A stretch of 47,496 nucleotides of DNA, from assembly GCA_023212695.1 (NCBI GenBank), contig JALCCG010000171.1, positions 1 to 47,496 on the forward strand, read 5' to 3'. The notes beneath the pieces were generated by a model that saw nothing but the letters and a program-made list of their open reading frames with translations, did no database searches and was not told the DNA's origin. Below, one piece after another: positions 28,821-38,100 of the stretch; the first letter of the stretch is position 1; every line of letters begins with the position of its first letter. This DNA comes from Sporisorium sorghi. Its lineage: Eukaryota; Basidiomycota; Ustilaginomycetes; Ustilaginales; Ustilaginaceae. Both the position numbers and the translations under genes were made by a program.

Positions 28821-29964
28821 ACGAGGCGGTCATGCTTGCTTGCTAGCCTCCGTCAGCTTGGACACTCTGCAGCGCGGTTATGCTGATCGGCTGCTGTCCT
28901 GTTCCTCCGCCGCCGGCGAGCACGGCGAAAGTTTGTTTTGAACCTTTTGGAGCCGGCACCACGCAGCTCAGCGCTTTCTGAAAAGTTCTTCCGCTGTTAC
29001 TGCACTGAGACAGCCAGCCTGTGTATACGCAACTCAAAGTAGTCTCCATCTCTTGACACCTGCTACTGTCAATCAAGTTCATTATCTGTCTAGAAAATGA
29101 ATGCTTGTCGACCCACACGCTTCTCATTGCCAACAGCAGCATCAACAAGAGCAACAACAACTGCATGGTGGAGATGGCGCGCCGATTGAAAATGACTGCA
29201 GCCGTGCACCAACCAGCTGAGCGACTGCATTTTGCGAAAATCTCGCCCGTGCGTCGAGGCGGGCGAGAAAATGCGGCAGCGGCAGCGTCGGAAATTCTGC
29301 ACCTGCAACCTGCTTCTGCATGTGGGTTGCGTCGAAAGAGGAGAACAGAGAAAAAAAAATGTTTTTTTTTTTTTCTTTTTTTTTTTTCTACAACCACCGT
29401 GCGTCTGCCGCGGCCAGTCTTCTTGCTCTGCTTTTGTGCCCTGATCTCGGGTGTTGTTTTGAGTCTCCCGTTGGTCTGTCCATCCTGTGGCCCAACTGCC
29501 CGCCTCTCGCTGAGCGATTACTCTTTGCGTCCTCCTCCGCCGCCGCAATCGCTCAATCGCCCGCCCAATCGCCCGCCCTTGTCTCTGTCTCTGTCTCTCT
29601 GTGTGTGCACCAGCCCGTTTTCGTCTTTTCCGACGGGCGCTCTCGCCGGAGCTCTCCTCATAAACAAGGCGGCCGCTGGCCGCTGGAGACCATCTCGCCC
29701 TTGGTCGCAATCTCGTCAAAATCCTGGTTCTTCCCTTTCCCCCTTCTCTTCTCCTCCTCACCACCACCAACACCATCCTCAAGAACTCCCTTCCCCCCTC
29801 TTTCGCCTTTTCCCTCTTCACCGAATCCCTTCTCGCAAGCGGCGACCAACGTACGTCGATCCGCGCTTTCATCGTCTATCCTCGTTGCTGCCTCAACCTC
29901 GTTTGAAGCAGTGATTCCGATAGAGCGAAAAAAAGAGTCGTAGCGAACACCTCAAAAGCCAATC

Positions 29965-30414
29965 GTAAGTGTTTCTATCAATCACTGCCTGCTTGCGTGC
30001 TTGGCTACTTGCTTTGTCACCGTTCTCTGGCTAGCGCGCGCGGGCAAGGCGGCGCCGTCATCTTCACAGCATTGCAAACACGACCGGACAACCTGGCAGC
30101 GGTAGATCGGATTTTTGCAGGTCTCTGTTCTAGCAGTTGCGGATGTTCCGCTTTGTGCTAGCTGAGCCAGCTTCGATCCGATCGTCGTGCTCAGCGTGAT
30201 TGCGATCGGCGGCCGCGATTGTGACGGCTGTCCCGACAAAAAAAAAATTTCGTCAAGAGATCACGTAGCTGACTGTCTTTCGATCTTTCTCCTTCTCTCT
30301 CGACTCTTTGCTTCCTTGTGATCTCTGCCTTTCTTGTCCCTTCCTCTATCGCCCCTCTTGCCACGATTCCGCTTCCTCCCCCCCCCCTTTCTTGCCCTCC
30401 AGCAACCACTCCAG
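29965..30414 (+). other. Possible 5'-leader intron of PMA1
   Basis: A GTAAGT donor at 29965-29970 and CAG acceptors at about 30402 and 30414 flank CT-rich DNA with a CTGAC at 30269-30273. The second acceptor is 20 bases before the PMA1 ATG. Leader introns are common in highly expressed fungal genes. The evidence is consensus only. Confidence 0.35.
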
Positions 30415-30434
30415 TAGGGTTATAACTTTACATC

Positions 30435-33371
30435 ATGTCCGACAGCTCTGCTACCCAGGAGGGTAGGACCGAGAAGGGCATCGAGGGCGTCTCGGAGGAG
30501 TATGCCACCCTCATCGAGTACATTCGCGCCCAGAAGTCCGCCGGCGGCGACGACGAGGGCGCCGATGAGTCGCGCATCGTCAAGAAGCGCAGCTTCCCCG
30601 CCTTCTGGAAGACCAAGGAGGTCCGTGTCAACAAGCACGGCGAGGTCGAGGAAGTCGCCCAGAAGGTGCCCGCCTCGTGGCTCGAGACCGACATGCTCAA
30701 GGGTGTCAGCGAGAGCGAGGTCGGCCACCGTCGCTCCCTCTTCGGTTACAACGAGCTCGAGTCTCCCAAGGAGAACCTCTTGCTCAAGTTTATCGGTTTC
30801 TTCCGTGGTCCCGTTCTGTACGTTATGGAACTGGCCGTCATCCTCGCCGCCGGTCTTCGTGACTGGATCGACTTTGGTGTTATTATCGCCATCTTGCTCC
30901 TCAACGCCTTCGTCGGTTGGTACCAGGAGAAGCAGGCCGGTGACATTGTCGCCCAGCTCAAGGCTGGTATCGCTCTCCGCACCACTGTTGTCCGCGACGG
31001 CCGCGAGGTCGAGATCGAGGCTCGTGACCTCGTTCCCGGTGACATTGTCGTGATTGAGGATGGTAAGACCGTTCCTTGCGACGGTCGCGTTCTGGCTGCT
31101 TACGAGGACAAGGACGGCTCCCAGGCCGCTGCTATCCTCGAGAAGGCTCGTGCTTCGCGCCGCGACGACGACGACGACGACGAGGGCGTCGACAAGGGTC
31201 CTGCCGTCATCGCCTGTGACCAGTCGGCCATCACCGGTGAATCGCTCGCCGTCGACAAGCACATCGGCGACACCGTCTTCTACACCACTGGTTGCAAGCG
31301 TGGTAAGGCTTACGTGCTCGCCACCGACATCGCCAAGCAGACTTTCGTCGGTCGCACTGCTGCTCTCGTCCTTGGTGGCGAGAGTGAGGGTCACTTCCAG
31401 AAGGTCATGGGCTCCATCGGTTCCACGCTTCTCTTCCTCGTCATTGTCTTCACCCTCATCTTCTGGATCGGCGGCTTCTTCCGCAACACCGGTATCGCCA
31501 CCCCCAAGGAGAACAACCTGCTCATCTACACCCTCATCTTCCTCATCATCGGTGTTCCCGTCGGTCTCCCCTGTGTTACCACCACCACCATGGCCGTCGG
31601 TGCCGCCTACCTCGCCAAGCGCCAGGCTATCGTCCAGAAGCTCACTGCCATCGAGTCGCTCGCCGGTGTCGACGTTCTCTGCTCCGACAAGACTGGTACC
31701 CTCACTGCCAACAAGCTGTCCATCCACGAGCCTTTCACCTCGGAGGGTGTTGATGTCAACTACATGATGGCCGTTGCCGCCCTCGCCTCGTCGCACAACG
31801 TCAAGTCGCTCGACCCCATCGACAAGGTCACCATCTCGACGCTCAAGGACTACCCCGGCGCTCAGGACGAGCTCGCTTCCGGCTGGATCACGCACAAGTT
31901 CACCCCCTTCGACCCCGTCTCGAAGCGTATCACCGCCGAGGTCGAGAAGGATGGCAAGCAGTACATCGCCGCCAAGGGTGCCCCCAACGCCATTCTCAAG
32001 CTCTGCGCTCCCGATGCCGAAACCGCCGCCCAGTACCGCAAGGTGGCTGGTGACTTTGCCTCGCGTGGTTTCCGTTCGCTCGGTGTTGCCATGAACACCG
32101 ACGGCCAGTGGAAGCTCCTCGGTCTGCTGCCCATGTTCGACCCTCCCCGTTCCGACACCGCTGCCACCATCGCCGAGGCCCAGTCGCTCGGTATTGCCGT
32201 CAAGATGCTTACCGGTGACGCCGTCGCTATCGCCAAGGAGACCTGCAAGATGCTTGCTCTCGGCACCAAGGTTTACGACTCGCACCGCCTGATCGGCTCC
32301 GGCGGCATGGCTGGTTCCGCTATCCACGACTTTGTTGAGGCTGCCGATGGTTTCGCCGAGGTGTTCCCCGAGCACAAGTACCAGGTCGTCGAGATGCTCC
32401 AGCACCGTGGCCACTTGACTGCCATGACTGGTGACGGTGTCAACGACGCTCCCTCGCTCAAGAAGGCCGACTGTGGTATCGCCGTCGAGGGTGCCTCGGA
32501 CGCTGCCCGCTCTGCTGCCGATGTCGTCTTCCTCGACGAGGGTCTGTCGACCATCATCACCTCGATCAAGGTCGCCCGTCAGATTTTCCACCGTATGAAG
32601 GCGTACATCCAGTACCGTATCTCGCTCTGTCTCCACCTTGAGATCTACCTGGTGCTCACCATCCTCATCCTCGACGAGGTGATCCGCTCCAACCTCATTG
32701 TGTTCATTGCGCTCTTCGCCGATGTTGCCACCATTGCCATCGCCTACGACAACGCTCCCCACGCCAAGGCTCCCGTCGAGTGGCAGCTGCCCAAGATCTG
32801 GATCATCTCGGTCATCCTCGGTCTCTTCCTTGCCGCTGGTACCTGGATCATCCGCGGTACGCTCTTCCTCAACAACGGTGGTGTGATTCAGAACTTCGGT
32901 AACACGCAGGAGATCCTCTTCCTCGAGGTGTCGCTCACCGAGAACTGGCTCATCTTCATCACCCGTCTCGGCGGTGGTGAGTCGGACATCACGCTCCCCT
33001 CGTGGCAGCTGGTCGGCGCCGTTCTCGGTGTCGATGTCATTGCTACCATCTTCTGTCTCTTCGGCTGGCTCTCGGGTGCTCCTCACCGCAACCCGGTCAC
33101 TGCTCCTCACGGTGGCTGGACCGACATTGTCACTGTGGTGCGTATCTACGCCTACTCGATCGGTGTCACTGCCATCACCGGTGCCGTCTACTACCTGCTC
33201 AACCAGTGGACCTGGCTCCACAACCTGGGCCGCCGCACGCGTTCGCAGAAGAACCCTCTGCTCGAGGACTTCTTTGTCAACCTGCAGCGTCTCACGATCG
33301 TCCACGAGAAGAACGACGACGGCGAGGACCTCTGGGCCTTCCACCCCCGAACCGAGATCGAGGACGAGTAA
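30435..33371 (+). CDS. PMA1: Plasma-membrane H+-ATPase
   Basis: This is a P3A-type ATPase of 978 residues that exports protons and energises the plasma membrane. Motifs are in order: TGES at 267-270 (actuator domain), the phosphorylation loop CSDKTGTLT with Asp418, the KGAPNAIL nucleotide-binding region, MLTGDAVAIAKETC, and the hinge MTGDGVNDAPSLKKADCGIAV. About ten membrane segments are visible: two near 115-165, two near 315-375, and six after 690. Compared with S. cerevisiae Pma1 (918 residues), an insertion lies just before TGES, with an Asp-rich run (RRDDDDDDE, about 239-247), and the C-terminal regulatory tail has its own sequence. Codon use is extremely biased: no TTA, CTA or TCA codon occurs in frame, so a spurious antisense ORF covers the whole gene. 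This fits very high expression. The start ATG follows a CT-rich leader. Confidence 0.97.
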   Translation: MSDSSATQEGRTEKGIEGVSEEYATLIEYIRAQKSAGGDDEGADESRIVKKRSFPAFWKTKEVRVNKHGEVEEVAQKVPASWLETDMLKGVSESEVGHRRSLFGYNELESPKENLLLKFIGFFRGPVLYVMELAVILAAGLRDWIDFGVIIAILLLNAFVGWYQEKQAGDIVAQLKAGIALRTTVVRDGREVEIEARDLVPGDIVVIEDGKTVPCDGRVLAAYEDKDGSQAAAILEKARASRRDDDDDDEGVDKGPAVIACDQSAITGESLAVDKHIGDTVFYTTGCKRGKAYVLATDIAKQTFVGRTAALVLGGESEGHFQKVMGSIGSTLLFLVIVFTLIFWIGGFFRNTGIATPKENNLLIYTLIFLIIGVPVGLPCVTTTTMAVGAAYLAKRQAIVQKLTAIESLAGVDVLCSDKTGTLTANKLSIHEPFTSEGVDVNYMMAVAALASSHNVKSLDPIDKVTISTLKDYPGAQDELASGWITHKFTPFDPVSKRITAEVEKDGKQYIAAKGAPNAILKLCAPDAETAAQYRKVAGDFASRGFRSLGVAMNTDGQWKLLGLLPMFDPPRSDTAATIAEAQSLGIAVKMLTGDAVAIAKETCKMLALGTKVYDSHRLIGSGGMAGSAIHDFVEAADGFAEVFPEHKYQVVEMLQHRGHLTAMTGDGVNDAPSLKKADCGIAVEGASDAARSAADVVFLDEGLSTIITSIKVARQIFHRMKAYIQYRISLCLHLEIYLVLTILILDEVIRSNLIVFIALFADVATIAIAYDNAPHAKAPVEWQLPKIWIISVILGLFLAAGTWIIRGTLFLNNGGVIQNFGNTQEILFLEVSLTENWLIFITRLGGGESDITLPSWQLVGAVLGVDVIATIFCLFGWLSGAPHRNPVTAPHGGWTDIVTVVRIYAYSIGVTAITGAVYYLLNQWTWLHNLGRRTRSQKNPLLEDFFVNLQRLTIVHEKNDDGEDLWAFHPRTEIEDE

Positions 33372-35190
33372 AGGTCTCGCTCCGCGTTCAAAGAACAAAA
33401 GATCTCGGATTGGTTTCCCTTTTTTTACCCGCTGCGCTGTCTCTTGACGGCTGCAGCCAATCCCCTCTCGCCACTTTTTTACCCAAGGCATCAGCTAGCT
33501 GCCTTTCTCGCTATCTAGATCTAAACACACACACACACACACACACACTCTTTATTTCCCGATGACTATCCGCCCGTAGACGTGGTTCCAGGATAAACAA
33601 CTGTATAGTCCTTGATGCCTAGGCTACTGTGGCCTTTCGCTTTCGCTTCTCTATTTTGGTATCATACTCTAGTCTTATGATTCTCATTTCTTCTGCACGA
33701 TTCGCAATTCTCAGCTTCGTATCTCTATTTTTTGGCGTGCTTGTGTGGCGGTGTGTGTTTGAGTAGCTTTCGTGGCGATGGAGGGTGCTGTAACACTGAG
33801 AGCTGATTATGAAGTCGTGTAGATGAGAGGGGCAGCCTAGCGTGGGCGGATCAGCGTTGGAGGAGCTGAGTGCCCCACTCAACTTCACATCGCTCAGCGC
33901 AGTTCCTGGGACGACCCGAACAAAGATACCGGAGGGCAATCGGTATGCCGGACGACGCTGTCAGACACAACGATGTGAGAGCGCTCGGTGGAGCAGTAGC
34001 ATATGAAACCTGTCTCGACCTCCTAGTGTCAAAGTTCAAGCTGGATGAACGCTATCTGATGTGAGCTTGATACGAACGACATCGACGTTACCTGAACCAA
34101 GATGACTCGGGCGTTACACTGTCAGACAGGGCCCACGGTCATGACTAGCAGGCAGGCAGGCTCTGTGTTCGTTCGTTATTTGACAAGAGCCTCGCGCAAA
34201 ATCGGACGCGCGCGCACAATTTGACTGGTCTGGCAGAGCTCGGCAAGATCGAAAATTCAGACAGAGCTCAGCTGCGGAACCGGACGAGAGACGGACGAGG
34301 GCCTGACAAGTAGCGCCATTTGTTCAGGCGTGGCACCACACGGGAGCCAAAGAAAAGGGGGAAAAAAGAGAATCTCAAAATCTGGCCAAGCTTGACAGTC
34401 GGTCCCAGCAGCAAGTTGCCTTCGAGTTGCGGGCCAGTTGAAACCCACATTTTGGCACCAGATGAAAGAGGCTCAAATTCTGCCTCTCTCTCTCTCTCGC
34501 TGCACGAACGGTGCTTGCTGCTCAGCCTTGCTCCTCTGCTCTGCTCTGCACCTGCAACTGCAACTTCATCTTCCCTGTGCCTGGACTCCGTTACAGCTTT
34601 CTTTTTTTGGACACGATTCTGCAAATTCAGACGGTCCCCTCTTCATCCTCCCCTCTCTATCCCGCTCTTTTTATCGTGGATCCCCTTTGCTAGCACAGCT
34701 TCTTGATCACCACCACCACCACCAACATCGCCACCGCAATCGCCTCCGACGATCGTCATTCTACATCACTTTTCGCTGGTCTGAGACAACACATTTTCAA
34801 ATTCAGTGTGTCTACCTCACCACACTGGCTTTGCTCGTATTGGGCTGCTGTATCGATACTTTCGCTTCGTCGCAACGCTAGCAGGCTCGAGCTCAGCTAC
34901 TACCAGCTCAACACGACGTCCGCTCTTCAGCATCAATCACAGCGCAACTCTCAGCCTTGCATTCATGTTGGCCCCACCATCGTGACTGGACGGTGCTGCT
35001 CCAATTCTGCTTCGAATCCACTCCGCCATCCAACCGCATAAACCTTCTTCTTTTTCGCAGATTAGCCCCTTCGCCATCGACAGCTACATCCTCTCCAGCG
35101 TCGATCCACCGTTAGCTGCACCACTTGCTCGCCATCCGCATTGATACAGCGGTAGCTTTCTTTTCACGCTCGCTTTCGCCGTCCGCCACC
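33372..35190. other. Intergenic: PMA1 3' end and KDM5 promoter/leader
   Basis: This 1.8-kb stretch has no gene I can support. It holds (AC)12 at 33525-33548 just after PMA1. In the KDM5-proximal half are CT-rich and CAC/CAA-rich stretches, plus an acceptor-like TTCTTTTTCGCAG ending at 35060 that may close a leader intron. Short ORFs here are not convincing. Confidence 0.55.
33525..33548. repeat. (AC)12 dinucleotide repeat in the PMA1 3' region
   Basis: Twelve AC units lie about 150 bp after the PMA1 stop codon, probably in the 3' UTR. Confidence 0.92.
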
Positions 35191-38100
35191 ATGACGCCGA
35201 CAAAGACGGGCGCTCACCCCTCTGGCTCGAGCGACACACCTCAGCGCATCATCGTCAAATCCGTCAACGGCCATGAACCCATCAAACTAGAGCCGACCTC
35301 GTCGTCGTCGTCGAGTGCATCCGCACTCCCTTCCACACCTTCCCAGCTCTCCACGCCTCTCTCATCACCCTCCAAATCAGCGGCTGCCCCCGCCAGTCCC
35401 ACCAAATCTCCAGGTCGACCTCGTCGTGTAGATCCGATCGTCGTCTCGTCTCGCGACTTTGGCCAGAGCGCGGGAGGCGACAGCGAGGATGACGAGTCCA
35501 ACGACGGCGATTCCGAGCTGAAGCAAGGCAGCACCGTCAAGAGGCTCAGTCGAAAGAGCAAAGCGGATGCCATCTCCGCCATCTCGGGCAAAGAATCATC
35601 TCCTGTCGCTGCATCCACCTCGACAGCCGCCGACAGTGCTCCAAATGGCCTCGTCGCAGTCCCTGGCAACCCGGCTGCCCATCCAGCGCGCAAGATGTTC
35701 CAGCATCAGCCCTTCCCACCGCTGGTCTTCGACAATGCCGAAACCGCGTCCACCTCCACACAGCCTGTCATTCCCACCCACGCAAGCACACCACGCCATC
35801 TCCCGCCCAGGCTTCGTCCCAGGCTGTTCGAGCTCGACGAGGCGCCCACTTTCCGTCCATCGCTCGAAGAATTTGCCGACCCTATGAAGTACATCTCGTG
35901 GATCGCTGACCCGCAAGGTGGCAACGGAAAAGCCTATGGTATCGTCAAAATCATCCCGCCCGAAGGGTGGAACCCTGAATGCGTGCTCGATCAGCAGACC
36001 TTCCGCTTCCGCACCCGCGTCCAGCGTCTCAACTCGCTCAGCGCTGATGCTCGAGCATCTCAGAACTATCAGGAGCAACTCCAGAAATTTCACGCTCAGC
36101 AGGGTCGCAAGCGTGTCTCGGTGCCCGTCATCGACGGCCGCTCGGTCGATCTGTACCAGCTCAAGCTCGTCATCTCCAGCTTGGGTGGCTATGACGTCGT
36201 CTGCCGCGGCCGAAAGTGGTCGGATGCCACCCGCAAGATTGGCTACAGCGACAAGGACAGCGGTCAGCTCTCGACTCAAGTCAAAGCGGCCTACACGCGC
36301 ATCATCTTGCCGTTCGAAGAGTTCCTCACCAAAGCCAAGGAGCAGTCTCGCGCCAACGGAACATCCACTAGCCCGCATCTAGCTTCCAGTGCCACCATGG
36401 GTGCGACTTCCACCTCGGACGTGCACGAAAACGGTGTCAACCACGCCTTCATGTCGCCGAGCCTCGACGCTGCCTCCAACGGCGACAGAGCCGCCCAGTC
36501 CAAGACACCCGAGCCGTTCACTGCCGCTGGCGCTGCCCAGGCGCTCGCAAATGCGACACCTATCGTCGACGCGACAACCTCGCAGAGCCCTTCGACCGTC
36601 GCAAGCACACGCCGCAGTGCGCGCAAGAGGTCCGAGGCCAACAACACGCCCGCCTCGTCCTCGCGAAATCCGTTGCAGCTCGCTTCCAGCCCCGCTACAC
36701 CGCTAGCGACCCGACGCAGAAAGGGAGTCAGCCCTCACGTCGAGCCGGATCCGCACGTCAAGGCGCAAGCAGCGCATCAAGGCCAAGAGGAGCAAATGTG
36801 CGAAATCTGCCTCCGCGGCGAGGACGGCCTCAACATGCTGCTCTGCGACGAGTGCAATCGAGGCTACCACATGTACTGTCTCCAACCCGCTCTCACCTCG
36901 ATCCCCAAATCCCAGTGGTTCTGCCCGCCGTGTCTGGTGGGCACCGGCCACGACTTTGGCTTCGACGACGGCGAGACCCACAGCCTCTACACCTTTTGGC
37001 AGCGTGCCGAAGCCTTCAAGCGCGATTGGTGGACAAAACATCCCGATCGTCTTTGGAAGCCTGACGCGCACGCCGAGACGGCAGCTGACACCGCCGAGTC
37101 CACCAATGGTGTGGCTCGCCCTGTTCACGGAACGGACCTCGTCGTGTCTGAAGACGATGTGGAGCGCGAGTTCTGGAGACTCGTGCATAGCCAGCAGGAG
37201 GAGGTCGAGGTCGAGTACGGTGCCGACGTGCACTCGACCACGCACGGCAGCGCTCTGCCTACTCAAGAGACTCATCCGCTAAGCCAGTATTCACGCGACA
37301 AGTGGAACCTCAACAACCTGCCCATCCTGCCCGGTTCGCTGCTGCAGTTCATCAAGTCGGACATCTCGGGCATGACCGTGCCCTGGATCTACGTCGGCAT
37401 GATCTTCTCCACCTTTTGCTGGCACAACGAGGACCACTACACGTATTCGATCAATTATCAGCACTGGGGCGAGACCAAGACGTGGTACGGCATCCCTGGC
37501 GAAGACGCCGAAAAGTTCGAGAACGCCATGCGCAAGGCTGCTCCCGACCTGTTCGAGACGCTTCCGGACCTGCTCTTCCACCTCACCACCATGATGAGTC
37601 CCGAGAAGCTCAAGAAGGAGGGCGTCCGGGTCGTTGCGTGCGACCAACGCGCCAACGAGTTTGTCGTCACCTTCCCCAAGGCCTACCACAGCGGCTTCAA
37701 CCACGGCTTCAACCTCAACGAAGCGGTTAACTTCGCTCTGCCCGATTGGATCTTTGACGACCTCGAGTCCTCGCGCAGATATCAGCGCATATCAGCGCTT
37801 CCGCAAGCCTGCCGTCTTTTCTCACGACCAGCTGCTCATCACGGTCTCTCAGCAGAGTCAGACCATCGAGACCGCCGTGTGGCTCGAGGCAGCCATGCAG
37901 GAGATGGTCGACCGCGAGATTGCCAAGCGCAACGCCCTTCGCGAGATCATCCCCGACCTCAAGGAAGACGTCTACGACGAGGATGTCGCCGAGACCGAGT
38001 ACATCTGTGCCCATTGCACCCTCTTTTGCTACCTCGGCCAGCTCACCAGTCCCAAAGCCGATGGTGTCGCCTGTCTCGATCACGGCTTCGAGGTGTGCAA

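Larger units (their letters stand above)
25718..30434. other. Long gene-poor region (4.7 kb) before PMA1
   Basis: No ORF here shows the local codon bias or a recognisable domain. The contents are homopolymers (T16 at 25868-25883, T23 at 27698-27720, A/T runs at 29351-29387), (GCT)n at 28795-28820, an 11-bp direct repeat of AAACGTGAGC near 28240-28260, and an AT-rich near-palindrome around 28270-28292. From about 29390 to 30434 the DNA becomes CT-rich, as expected for the promoter and leader of the strongly expressed PMA1 gene. No tRNA or transposon signature was found by eye. Confidence 0.6.

Noticed and set aside
29105..29943. Overlapping plus-strand ORFs of 207-269 codons before PMA1
   Set aside because: They read through T-runs and CT-rich leader DNA and give Ser/Pro/Phe low-complexity products in several frames at once.
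30420..33491. 1023-codon minus-strand ORF over PMA1, with similar antisense ORFs over ISWI, MTD1, HET-C, KDM5 and FAT1
   Set aside because: Those over PMA1, ISWI and FAT1 lie in exact codon register with well-supported sense genes and follow from absence of TTA, CTA and TCA codons; none of these translations shows a recognisable domain.
37760..37810. An intron to explain the KDM5 frame change
   Set aside because: The only nearby GT-AG pairs would give introns of about 29 bases or less, and the exact 10-bp duplication explains the shift fully.
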